Assembly: GCA_001275005.1 (NCBI GenBank)
Contig: JWZX01002837.1
Coordinates: forward strand, 1 to 28,000
DNA from: Chrysochromulina tobinii
Taxonomy: Eukaryota > Haptophyta > Prymnesiales > Chrysochromulinaceae
Length of the DNA stretch: 28,000 nt
Direction of reading: 5' to 3'
In this document: in pieces, positions 17,219-25,945 of the stretch
Layout of the letters: each line of letters opens with the position of its first letter
How positions within the stretch are numbered: the first letter of the stretch is position 1
Notes under the pieces: generated by a model
Told to the model about the DNA's origin: nothing
The model's input: only the letters and a program-made list of their open reading frames with translations
Database searches by the model: none
Position numbers and translations under genes: made by a program

Positions 17219-17482
17219 CTCGTGCCGCGCTCGAGGCACACATGAGACGCCGATCAAGAGTAGTGCACGATAGTTTGCACGATTCTAGAATACGATCGTG
17301 CTTTTCCTTTTTTCGAAGGAAGTCGTGTCTAGTCAGGCCTGGCCGCTCTTGACCTGTTGACTTGACTTGACTAGACTTGACTTGCATATCTTTTTGATGA
17401 AGGGGATGATGTCTGTCTCCTGGCCTGAGCGACTGCGTTCGGTGACGCACGCCGGCATTAGGCTATTCTGAAGAAATACGCC
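17219..17482. promoter_or_regulatory. Divergent promoter region
   Basis: The 264-nt spacer between the unrecognised gene (-) and the Mpv17-like gene (+). It has GACTTGACTTGACT-type repeats (about 17355-17382), similar in sequence to the TTGAC array in the PMT intron. Confidence 0.4.
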
Positions 17483-18322
17483 ATGTGGCATCGCCTCGGT
17501 AGGGTTGAACAATGGAAGCGCGCCGTTCCCAGTCGAACCCACCTGCGCGTGCTTCGACGGCATTGGCACGATGTTGCGACACCGGGGCGTTTGGGTGATG
17601 CGACGGCATCCGCCCAACTTCCACAAGCATTGCGAGTCTACCTCCGCTTCCTGCACAACCGTCCGTTGGCGGGTGCTGCAGCAGGATCTGCACTTGCTGC
17701 CGCAGCAGGCGACGTGCTCTCGCAGGTCGTGCAGGTGACGGGGTTGGACATGATTGGCGACGCGTACGTGCGGCATGACAATCCGTATAGTGCCATGGCA
17801 GACTTGGCGTCGCGGCCGCGGCTTGCAGCAGACGCCAGCCCCGAGTATGGCGTGGCGCGGACGGTGCGCTTCGCTGCCGTCGTGGGCGGGCTCGTCGGGT
17901 GCGCGGGCGAGCTTTGGTACCGTCGTCTGCTCGTCTCCTTTCCGGGCTGGACGTATGAAGTCGTGCTCCGTACCATTGTCGATCAAGCCCTTTTTGCACC
18001 AGCAGTGCTCGGCCTGACAATCGGCGCTGTAACCGCGGCGTCGACGGCTGACTTAGAGTACGCGCGCTTCCGCATCCGGCACGACACCATCGACCCTCTC
18101 GGCCGGATGTGGACGCTCTGGGGGTGCGGTCTCAGCTTCAGCTACCTGTCGCTGCCCAGCCCGTGGCAGCCGCCGTTCGCCATGGCGCTTGGTGTCGTGT
18201 GGTGTGCGATAGTCTCCACGCGCCTGCATCGCCCGATCGTGGCAGAAGGCGACGATGTTGAACGCAAGGCGTCGCACTTGCGCGGGCAGCGCGCGTTCGA
18301 GGGCACGGGCAGATCGGATTGA
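17483..18322 (+). CDS. Mpv17/PMP22 family membrane protein
   Basis: 279 residues from the ATG at 17483, with no introns. The family pattern is visible: YLRFLHNRPLAGAAAGSALAAAAGDVLSQ near residue 53-81 matches the conserved first helix; WYRRLL follows a Gly-rich helix; TIVDQALFAPAVLG carries the DQ...P signature of the third helix; and the C-terminus has the Trp-rich final segment. It is longer than the usual 180-200 residues because of an N-terminal extension (basic and Arg-rich, possibly a mitochondrial targeting sequence) and an insert after the first helix. The family sits in mitochondrial inner or peroxisomal membranes and is proposed to form channels. Diverges from the unrecognised gene and faces the DnaJ gene. 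Confidence 0.8.
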   Translation: MWHRLGRVEQWKRAVPSRTHLRVLRRHWHDVATPGRLGDATASAQLPQALRVYLRFLHNRPLAGAAAGSALAAAAGDVLSQVVQVTGLDMIGDAYVRHDNPYSAMADLASRPRLAADASPEYGVARTVRFAAVVGGLVGCAGELWYRRLLVSFPGWTYEVVLRTIVDQALFAPAVLGLTIGAVTAASTADLEYARFRIRHDTIDPLGRMWTLWGCGLSFSYLSLPSPWQPPFAMALGVVWCAIVSTRLHRPIVAEGDDVERKASHLRGQRAFEGTGRSD

Positions 18323-18706
18323 GATCAGATGGAGGGATCGGATTGAGATCGGATTGAGATCGGGGCTGCGCGAAGTCTGAGGCTCGGCCTGCCATTACTA
18401 CACCACACGCCGAGACGCACAGAGAGGGTTGACCCACATCGCGCGGCATTCGTGTAGGGGTCGGACTAAGGTCGGACTCCCGGAGCGAACCCCGCGCGCA
18501 TTACCGTTAGCGCTTACGAGTTACGTACAATAGACCTCGCAACGCTCAAGCATTAATTGTACAGAAAAAGCCACGAGGGTGAGAGCCGATTACTATGACG
18601 AGGCGCCACACTATTCATAAGTGCGCAATGAAGTGACAAGTGTGAACAAAAGCCCTGAAGCTTCGTGAAGCTGTCCGATCCGCTCTGTGAACGAGTGTGA
18701 ATGCGC
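18323..18706. other. Convergent spacer
   Basis: Lies between the 3' ends of the Mpv17-like and DnaJ genes. It begins with short GATCGGATTGA repeats (18312-18362), resembling those inside introns of this window, and has TGTGAA motifs near its end. No gene seen. Confidence 0.5.
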
Positions 18707-19084
18707 TCACCTGTGAATGCGCCGCGCGAATGGGAAGCGTCGCCACCACACCGTCGTCCTCGTCCGCCGCGCCGCCCGCCTCGCCTCTCCACCCATGTCA
18801 ATAAGGGCCGCACCCTGCAGCAAACGAGTTCTCTTGGCGGACAGGAACGCTTTCTTGGCACGCGCCGTCTCAAGCGCCGTCACCGCCCGCGCCTCCGCAG
18901 CCGCGCGTTCTCTGCGCTCCTCCTCCATCGCACTCTTCCACAGGGCATACGCACTGCTCCCCACAGGCGGCGGCGGCGGCGGCAGGTCGCGCAGCTGGCG
19001 CGCATGTACGGAGGGACTCAGGAGCTTGCTCGCGCGGGTACGCTCTTCGGCGAGTTCTCTTGCAGCCGCGGCCAGAACCACTAT

Positions 19085-19144
<60 letters not shown>

Positions 19145-19945
19145 CTCGTCCTCCTCAACCTTATTCTCGCCATCGTCATCCGCTGCCTCCTCCTCTGCTG
19201 CCTCCTCCTCCTCCTCTGCCTCCGCTGCCTCCGCTTCACCTCCCCACGGCTTCAGGCCGACCCGCCGCATCCGCTGCTCGCCGTCGAATCCGTCATCGGC
19301 CGCGTCCTGCCCATTGGCGAGGAGGAACTCGCGGTCGGCCGCGTTCACGCCGTCGAAAAAGTCGCGCACCACCTTATCTGGGTCCTGCTCAAACACGGAG
19401 TCCTCCTGGTATGACTCCGCCGCGCGAAGGCGCTCGTACCCCATGTCACGGTAGATGGCGTACTTGGCGGGGTCTCGAAGCGTGAGGAAGGCCAGGCACG
19501 TCTGGCGGTACCTCACGACGTCGGCGGCGTACTCCTCGACGCCGATGTAGCGCTCGGGAGCGAGCGGTCGCGTGCGTGTCGACAACTTGTAGAACTGCGC
19601 ACGGCAACGTGTGCCGCCTCCAATGATCGTGCCGTCCGCCACGCGGTGGACACCAAGCGCGGCGAACAAGTCGAACGCCTCGAGCTTTCGGTACCACGGC
19701 TCCTCAAACTCACTCGTGCCATCCTCCTCCTCCTGCTCCTCCTCGGCATAGTCATCCTCGTATCCATCATACTCTGCCCGGCTCTGCTCATCTATCAGCG
19801 TGTCGTACGCTTGCTGTATAGCTCGCCATGAATACGGATCGCCGCCAGAATCAGGATGCAGCGTGGCGACTTTCTTTCGGTATGCGGCGGCGATGTCGGC
19901 TGGCCGCGCGTCTCGAGCAACGCCCAGCGTGCGATAGAGGTCCAT
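18707..19945 (-). CDS. DnaJ-domain protein with second degenerate J-like segment
   Basis: 412 residues from the ATG at 19945. Residues 2-65 are a J domain: LYRTLGVARDARPADIAAAY, HPD at 30-32, then QQAYDTLIDEQSRAEYDGY. J domains stimulate Hsp70 ATPase through HPD, so this is a likely Hsp70 co-chaperone. Residues about 90-180 resemble a second J domain (FDLFAALGV ... CLAFLTLRDPAKYAIYRDMGYE) without HPD. A long acidic tract follows, encoded by ten copies of GTCCTC (plus strand), then a basic coiled coil with DLPPPPPP. No Zn-finger or other classical DnaJ substrate domain is present, so it is a type III (class C) DnaJ. No clear targeting signal. Confidence 0.85.
19085..19144. repeat. Hexanucleotide microsatellite (GTCCTC)x10
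   Basis: Ten perfect copies within the DnaJ gene; the minus strand reads as an Asp/Glu run. Confidence 0.9.
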
Positions 19946-20305
19946 GTTCGTCACGTGTCGGCTGTTGAGGGTGTGAATTGGGTGTCGAATTCTAAACATT
20001 GGCTGTGAATTGGCAGTTTCATTACTCGGAAGGTCTAAGGAAGGGCACTCTCGAGACGTGAAAGTTAGTGCGAAAATCACGTGTGAACTGACTAAACAAC
20101 ACGCAAATATTGACCGCCAGGCGCGAGGCAGTAAAGTCGTGGCGAGTAGCGGCCGGCCCGCTCGGATAGACGTAGGGATTTGTGGCGTGCCGCCCATGCA
20201 TGATGCCGCTATATTGCATCTTTGCGTGCGAGCGGGTGGTGGCGGCAGGTCGCGAGGACAGGCGAACCCGAGGCTGACGAAGCCCGAGGCTGATGCCGCG
20301 CGCGC
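19946..20305. other. Spacer upstream of the DnaJ gene
   Basis: Contains two minus-strand motifs CCAATTCACA (about 20003-20012) and CAATTCACAC (19971-19980) close to the DnaJ start, of the TTCACA type seen near several other starts. No gene seen. Confidence 0.4.
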
Positions 20306-21460
20306 TCACTTCTTCTTCTTGCCCTTGCCCTTCTTGCCCTTCTTGCCGCCGCCCGCCGCCGCTTGACGCTGCTGGTAGCCGCGCCAGAGCGCCTGGCACT
20401 TGGTGGCAGCCCATAGATTTCGCTCCTCCTCCAGCCTGCGCGCGCGCTCCGCCTGTGCCTTGAGTCGTTCGGCCTCCTCCCGCCGCTGCTTCTCCTCTAG
20501 CTCCTTGGCCTCGCGTTCCGTGTAGTCGTTCAGCTTGATCAGGTCCGCCGCTCGCGCCTCTTTGAGCGCCTCGAGCGCCTGATCCTGCGCCTCGAGATCG
20601 TGCTGATACCTCTCCTCCCAAATTTGGACTTCCTTCATCAGGGCCTGGGTCTTCTTCTTGACGAAGTCCTCGGTCTCGCGGTTCGCGCCGATCTCGATCT
20701 CGAGCTCCTTCTTCACGTGCCAAATCTGCTCCTCGAGCTCAGAGGTCTGCGAGTTGTACGCGCGGTTGAGCGATTGGCCGCGCGCCTTCGCCACCTTGTG
20801 CAAGTACTGCGTCTCGATCGACGACTTGGTACGCACGGCAACAAGCTCCTCCTTGAGTTTGGCGATGATCTCGTTGCGCTCCTCCACCTCCTGCTCGTGC
20901 ATCTGCTTCTCCGTCGTCAGATCGATCTGCAGCCGCTTGACCGACGCAGAGACCTCCTTCTCCTTGGCGATCACCTCGCGGATCATCTCGTTGCGCGCCT
21001 TCTCCTCCTCGACGGTCGTCGTGAGCGTCGAGAAGGACGACTCGCGCAGCTCGCGCAGCGTCTTTGAGAGCAAGTTCTGCAGCGACGAGCGCTCCGTCTG
21101 GATCTTGGACAGGTTCTCCGCAATGTTCGGATTGCCCTTCAAGTTGCGGCAGAGCTCCATCGTCGACTCGCGCAGCTTGCGGGCGACATCCTTGACCTGC
21201 TCCTGGTTCTCAAGGAACTTGGTCTTGTTAGAGAGCGCCTTGAGCGAGGTCCGCTGCGCGATCAGCTGCTCGTACCGTGTCTCGAGCGAGCGCTGCTCCT
21301 GGATGATGCGCGTGATCTCATCTCCCACGATCTGTGAGAGCTCGTCCCGATGGGCCATCACGTCGGGCGTGATAGAGGCAAGGAAGGAGAGCTTCTCGAG
21401 CGCCTCCTCCACGATCGCCGATATCCTCGCCGACTCGATGATCGTGAGCTTCGCCGCCAT
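20306..21460 (-). CDS. IQCG: DRC9/IQCG-like dynein regulatory complex subunit
   Basis: 384 residues from the ATG at 21460, intronless. The whole protein is a long coiled coil with the layout of IQCG/DRC9: an N-terminal helical part (ARISAIVEEALEKLSFLASI), then ENLSKIQTERSSLQNLL and RELRESSFSTL, KEKEVSASVKRLQIDLT, a Lys/Glu-rich distal coil, and a C-terminal IQ motif (AATKCQALWRGYQQRQ) that would bind calmodulin, ending in a Lys run. DRC9 is a subunit of the nexin-dynein regulatory complex that controls axonemal dynein and waveform. With the C2/TGL gene this indicates a motile flagellum. The family match is based on motif order, not alignment. Confidence 0.85.
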   Translation of the reverse strand: MAAKLTIIESARISAIVEEALEKLSFLASITPDVMAHRDELSQIVGDEITRIIQEQRSLETRYEQLIAQRTSLKALSNKTKFLENQEQVKDVARKLRESTMELCRNLKGNPNIAENLSKIQTERSSLQNLLSKTLRELRESSFSTLTTTVEEEKARNEMIREVIAKEKEVSASVKRLQIDLTTEKQMHEQEVEERNEIIAKLKEELVAVRTKSSIETQYLHKVAKARGQSLNRAYNSQTSELEEQIWHVKKELEIEIGANRETEDFVKKKTQALMKEVQIWEERYQHDLEAQDQALEALKEARAADLIKLNDYTEREAKELEEKQRREEAERLKAQAERARRLEEERNLWAATKCQALWRGYQQRQAAAGGGKKGKKGKGKKKK

Positions 21461-21675
21461 GGCGGCCGAGTTGGCGGCCGGGCTAAAGAGGAGCCTTTCC
21501 CCTCTCCTGACAACGTCGGAAACGCCCGAAACAGCGCGATAGATCATGAACACACAAGTGTGAATGGAAGGGATTCGTTATCCCAATACAATGTAAGCGG
21601 AGTGAGCAACCCGGTGATAAGCGCCCTGGACAGCTGTGAACCTCAAGGCGCTCTTCTGCTCTCTGCCCCTCACTC

Positions 21676-22494
21676 TCACGGGCGCCTCCACGCGGGCTCC
21701 TCGACCTCAATCTCGAAGAGCTTCGGCCAGCACTTACCCGTCACAAAGAGGCGGTCGCCGCGCGCATCGTGCGCGATGCCGTTGAGCACCTCCTCGTATC
21801 CGAGCCGTTGCCTCTCCTCCCGACCTAGCAGCCCCGACAGATCGACGAAGCAGCGTACGGCGCCACTCAATGGGTCAATAACCGCCAGCCGGTCCTGACG
21901 AAACAGATTGGCCCAGAGCTCGCCGTGGATCCATTGCATGTCGTTGATGTCGGCGAGCGGCCGGCCGGCGGCCGTCACCTCCACCGTCCGCTTCACTTCG
22001 ATCGCGTCACCCTCTAGGTTGCCGCCGAGCACGTGGATCGTCGACGTGCCGTCGGAGGCGTACAGCGTGCCTCGGTCGTCGGAGGTGAGCCCCCAGCCCT
22101 CGCGCATGCCCGCGGGCATCGGCAGCGTGCGTCGCAGCGCGAGTGTCTTCGCGTCCCGCACAAGGCACACGCCTTCTCGCCACAAGAGCTGCAGTGCCAT
22201 GCCGCCGGTGGCGACGGCGAGCCCCTCGCCAAACCACTCGTCGGGTAGTGCGTGGTACTCGAGTACGCGGCCGCTTCGCAAATCCACGCGCCGCGCCGAG
22301 GAAGCGCCATACAGCCCGGTCGATTCGAGTAGTGTGTCACGTCCAGCCTCGTAGTACAGGCCTTGCGTGAATGCGGATGGGTCGTGCGAAAAGGTGGCAC
22401 GCACGCGGTGCCGGTAGGTGGGAGGCTGCTCGCGTGGTGCGAAGCTTGCGGCGAGGGATGAAAGGGTGGCCAGGAGGGCGGCGGGCTGTTTCAT
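21676..22494 (-). CDS. Glutaminyl-peptide cyclotransferase (plant-type QC)
   Basis: 272 residues from the ATG at 22494. The N-terminus MKQPAALLATLSSLAASFA is a likely secretion signal. The mature part has the plant/bacterial QC (glutamine cyclotransferase) signature near residue 35: HDPSAFTQGLYYEAGRDTLL then ESTGLYGASSARRVDL. It forms a beta-propeller in known members; further blades show WFGEGLA, LYASDGTSTIHVL, DINDMQWIHGELWANL and EEVLNGIAHD near the end. The enzyme cyclises N-terminal glutamine to pyroglutamate on secreted proteins and needs no zinc, unlike the animal QC. It diverges from the O-mannosyltransferase gene, another secretory-pathway enzyme, across a 235-nt spacer, which suggests shared regulation but does not prove it. 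Confidence 0.9.
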   Translation of the reverse strand: MKQPAALLATLSSLAASFAPREQPPTYRHRVRATFSHDPSAFTQGLYYEAGRDTLLESTGLYGASSARRVDLRSGRVLEYHALPDEWFGEGLAVATGGMALQLLWREGVCLVRDAKTLALRRTLPMPAGMREGWGLTSDDRGTLYASDGTSTIHVLGGNLEGDAIEVKRTVEVTAAGRPLADINDMQWIHGELWANLFRQDRLAVIDPLSGAVRCFVDLSGLLGREERQRLGYEEVLNGIAHDARGDRLFVTGKCWPKLFEIEVEEPAWRRP

Positions 22495-22729
22495 TCGGGC
22501 GGGCGATTCAGAAAGCGCGAGAGGAGGAAGAGGACACGCATATGACTCGAAGAGGACCCTCGTGAATAATTTGTGAACTCCGTTACCGGTACCCCTTCGA
22601 GAGAATGAGAGCGCCCTAGGCGCGCGCGCGCAGTGCGGATGTGTTTTCCCCTATTCTTGCGAGCACGTGCGGAGGTTTGTGCGTCGTCGCGTGAACCAAT
22701 GAGGAACGCCTCGGCCACGAGCGAGAAAG
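22495..22729. promoter_or_regulatory. Divergent promoter region of QC and PMT genes
   Basis: A 235-nt spacer between two opposite starts. It has TACCGGTACC (22584-22593), also found upstream of the next two plus-strand genes, and TTCACA motifs on the minus strand. Confidence 0.45.
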
Positions 22730-24804
22730 ATGCCGGGTCGCAGGAAGATCGATCGTAGTAGAGCGGCCGTCATCATCCAACGGGCCGCACGGCAGCGACC
22801 ACGGCACTACGACCCATCGAAAGATGCCTTGCGCTTCGATGCTGGCGGCGCCATTGTCGGCTTGCTCACCGCCACCGCCTGTTTCACGCGCCTGTGGAAT
22901 CTGCACGAGCCAGCAACACCAGTGTACGACGAGACGCACGTCGGCCGCTTTCTAAATTGGTACCACGACGGGGCCTACTTTTTCGACGTGCACCCACCTC
23001 TCGCCAAACTGCTCATGTACTGGACGGCAACCGCGCTCGGCTTCAAAGGCCGCGCCTCGTGTCCTTACGAGGAGACCGCGCCGTTTGCAGCCGCGTGTAC
23101 TCTCGCTGCACAGCGGCTTGTGCCGGCCATTTGCGGCGCGCTCATGGTGCCGCTCACGTTTGCCACATGCTGCGCCATGCGTCTCCATGTGCTCGCCGCC
23201 CTCCTCTGCAGCTGGCTGGTGCTCATCGATCCCCTCTGGATCGGCCTCTCGCGCTTGCACCTCAACGACATGGTGCAAATGCTCTTCATCGCCCTGACGC
23301 ATTTGTTTGCGCTATGGGCCTGTGCGCCGCCGCCGAAGCCAGCGTGCACGCTGCAGCGCGAGCGCCAGAGGTCCGAAGAGCCGTCGGAGCCAGCTTCGTC
23401 AGAGGTTCGTCAGTGCCAGAGGTCCGAAGAGCCGCCGGAGCCAGCTTCATCGGATCCCCTCACGCGCTCGCCGCCGCCGCCGCTGTCTCCTCCTCCGCCG
23501 CTGCCTCCTCCTCCACCGCCACGATTGCCGCCGCCACCATTGCCACCGCCACCGCCACCGCCACCGCCACCGCCACCGCCACCGCCACCGCCACCGCCAC
23601 CGCCACCGACCCCGATGTGGGCACTCGTTGCGACCGGCGTAAGCCTCGGCTGCGCGCTGCAGTGCAAGTACGCGATGGCTCTCACGACTCTCGGGTGGCT
23701 GGGCCTGCAGAATGTGCACACGCTCTCTCACTATGTCTTCCAGCGGCGCGGCTCGCGGACGCTCCTCTGGCAGATGGTGGTGCGCGGCGGGCTGCTGCTT
23801 GGGCTACCAGTGGCTCTGCATCTGCTGTTACTCTCGGTGCACCTTGCCCATCTGCCGCGCACGGGCAACGGCGATGGGTACATGAGCCCGCTCTTCCAGA
23901 GTACGCTTCTCGGCAATCCACACCAACGAGCTGCCTTGGCTGCCGGACGCCCGCCGCCGGGCTTGGTGGCGCTCGCGCTCGAGCACCTCCGGACCCAGTT
24001 CTGGTACAACCGGAACATGGCGATCCTCTTCCCTCGCGGCTCGCATCCGTTTGACACGGCTTGGTACACGTGGCCACTCGCGTGGCGCGGAGTGTACTTT
24101 AATCTCGTCAAGCATTGGAGTGCCCTCGCACAGCACGTGAGCGAGCCGCACGTCTATGGGATCTTCATTCACCCGAGCCCACATACGACTCTGGCTACCA
24201 CGGCGATCGCCGCTGCCGCCTCGCTCGGCCTCGCGTGGCGCCTCGCGTGCGTCCTGCGACCGTGGCCATGCGGCGCCGCCCGCGACGACGCGGCCGCCCG
24301 GCTCGTTCATACCCTCCGACCAGGAGGGGTAGGCTCCCTCGTGGTCGCGTATCTCATGCACTGGCTCCCGTACGCCACACAGGCGAGTCTCGTTAATTGC
24401 CTCTTGAGTGCCTCTGATTGCCTCGGGGCCTCTTATTCATTGGCTCCCGTAAGCCACACAGTCCCTTGACTTGACTTGACTTGACTTGACTTGACTTGAC
24501 TTGGCTCCCGTACGCCACACAGTCCCGCCAGACCTTCCTCTTCTACTACTTGCCCGCCTACTACTTTGCCCTCCTCCTCGGCGCGCGTGCGTGGCACACG
24601 ACTGCTTGCGCCGTGCTCCGGCCGTCTGTGGCCCTTGCCGCCACCATTGCGCTTGGCGCCGTCGCCGCGGCCGTCTCAGCGCAGCTCGCGCCGATCGCGT
24701 ACGGGTCGGCGGTCGAGCTCGACGAGTGGACGGCGGCGCTCAAGCTGGCGTCTACCGAGTGCTGGCAGGGCACGCCTTGCTGGGTCGATGCCGCGAAAGA
24801 GTAG
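22730..24804 (+). CDS. Protein O-mannosyltransferase (PMT/GT39), MIR domain absent
   Basis: Two exons (22730-24382 and 24523-24804) give 644 residues. The PMT catalytic first loop is clear: PVYDETHVGRFLNWYHDG and YFFDVHPPLAKLL; then DPLWIGLSRLHLNDM, TGVSLGCALQCKYA, LPRTGNGDGYMSPLFQS, TWPLAWRGVYF and, across the splice, WLPYATQSRQTFLFYYLPAYYF. These match the order in eukaryotic PMTs, which transfer mannose from dolichyl-phosphate mannose to Ser/Thr in the ER lumen, with many membrane segments. The usual luminal MIR domain after GDGYMSP is missing, and about 75 residues of proline-rich low-complexity sequence are inserted before TGVSLG. The N-terminus has an IQ-like motif (AAVIIQRAARQRPR). The start is the ATG at 22730. 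Confidence 0.85.
23364..23465. repeat. 51-nt tandem repeat within the PMT gene
   Basis: Two copies begin at 23364 and 23415 and encode QRSEEPSEPASS and QRSEEPPEPASS. Confidence 0.85.
23542..23608. repeat. (GCCACC)n polyproline microsatellite within the PMT gene
   Basis: About eleven copies of the 6-mer; read in the gene frame they give an uninterrupted proline run. Confidence 0.9.
24383..24522 (+). other. Intron of the PMT gene, GC-AG, flanked by a 21-nt perfect repeat
   Basis: 140 nt, phase 0, donor CAG|GCGAGT. The 21 nt before it (TGGCTCCCGTACGCC to CACACAG) recur perfectly as the last 21 nt of the intron, and a third copy with one change lies in the middle. Seven or so TTGAC units precede the acceptor. 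Splicing joins WLPYATQ to SRQTF in frame. Confidence 0.85.
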
Positions 24805-25039
24805 CCGGCGCGCCGGCGCTCTTGTTTCTAAATGACTCGCTCTGTGACAAGGTCGTGGAGTAACAGCGGCTTCTAAAGCAGTAAAGCACTGTATACAGAT
24901 GTATTGTGGCAGTGGCAGGGGCCGGAACTGAAGCGCGTGAGTTCGAATTGCCAAATTTAGATACAAGTCCGATAGATATGTTACGGAGATCTGGTACCGG
25001 TAGCCCTAGTGACGAAACCCACTTTTACCCTACAATAGT
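24805..25039. promoter_or_regulatory. Spacer upstream of the zinc-ribbon gene
   Basis: AT-richer spacer with GGTACCGGTA (24993-25002) about 38 nt before the ATG at 25040. Presumably includes the PMT terminator and this gene's promoter. Confidence 0.4.
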
Positions 25040-25654
25040 ATGGGTTGGGACGCTTGCGTACATGTAATTGCGAATTGCTTCGAGTCAATCATGGCGACCA
25101 ACAAATTGCCCGCAGTGAACGAGATCGTGCGGCTTCGCAGGGATCTGCCCTGCTACTCGGACTACAAGGACAGCGAGTTGACAGTCGTGTGCAGCCGTGT
25201 GCACACTGAATCCTTTGATGCCCAGCCCAAACGAGGTCGGGGATGGCGCGTGGTAAAGATACCACCTGAGCACATTGAAGCACGCGGGCTGGGTTTCCTG
25301 GATCTCAAGAAACGTGGCGTGGGTCAGACGTATGGTACGTCTGAACACAAGCGCCGTAAGACCCAGCCAATCCCACCGGAAAAGCCGCCGCATGCCGTTC
25401 AGCCACCACCTCCGGCATTCGCACCGGCAGCGTCGATGGCGCTCCGTCCAGACGCCACAGCGATCGTCCTGTTCGACCATAGTCAGCAATCACCTCGGGT
25501 ACCACCACCACCGCCACCGCCTGCCGCTCCGCCCGCTCCCGCTCCTGCTCCAGCCCTAGTGGCAACCAAATTTTGCATCGAGAACGGACCTGCTTGCGGA
25601 CCGATCCCACGCAAAGCGAAGTTCTGCCCGCATTGCGGAGCGGCACAGCACTAA
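25040..25654 (+). CDS. Proline-rich protein with C-terminal zinc ribbon
   Basis: 204 residues from the ATG at 25040; an in-frame ATG at 25091 with better context (TCATGGCG) would give 187. The N-terminal part (VNEIVRLRRDLPCYSDYKDSELTVV, WRVVKIPPEHIEARGL) looks like a small beta-rich domain that I do not recognise. The middle is proline/alanine-rich (VPPPPPPPAAPPAPAPAP). The C-terminus has CIENGPAC and CPHC, giving a C-x6-C-x9-C-x2-C set that fits a zinc ribbon. No function assigned. No intron. Confidence 0.65.
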   Translation: MGWDACVHVIANCFESIMATNKLPAVNEIVRLRRDLPCYSDYKDSELTVVCSRVHTESFDAQPKRGRGWRVVKIPPEHIEARGLGFLDLKKRGVGQTYGTSEHKRRKTQPIPPEKPPHAVQPPPPAFAPAASMALRPDATAIVLFDHSQQSPRVPPPPPPPAAPPAPAPAPALVATKFCIENGPACGPIPRKAKFCPHCGAAQH

Positions 25655-25945
25655 ATGCCTTTCGAATCCAAGTATACCGCTCACCGGTCACGTGCTCGCA
25701 CGCGCTCCTCAGCCTCAGGGGTACGAGGCTCGAGGGACCGCGGGCACGGTCCGAAAACGCTTCAGAGATATGATTCGTTAACGTTAGGCTCAAGGCTGCA
25801 TACCGTAAGAAATCAAGCTTTTTATGGTTGCTTGCAGCCTGTGCTTTCTTCGTCGCGCTGTACCGGCGCGAGTTCTACCGGTACCGGTAAAAAGACACCG
25901 GGGGGAGCCGGGACACACACACCGGTACCGGTAGGCATCCAGGAA
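25655..25945. promoter_or_regulatory. Region upstream of the ankyrin gene with ACCGGTACCGGT palindromes
   Basis: The ankyrin frame is open across it, but the residues look random. It holds a perfect 14-nt palindrome TACCGGTACCGGTA (25876-25889) and a second core ACCGGTACCGGT (25921-25932) 13 nt before the ATG. Confidence 0.45.

Noticed and set aside
18717-19454. Plus-strand frame with a poly-Ser run opposite the DnaJ gene
   Set aside because: Antisense shadow of the Asp/Glu microsatellite.
22894-24054. 386-codon frame overlapping the PMT gene
   Set aside because: Alternate frame of the same exon; Arg/Ala-rich without motifs, while the PMT frame has conserved motifs.
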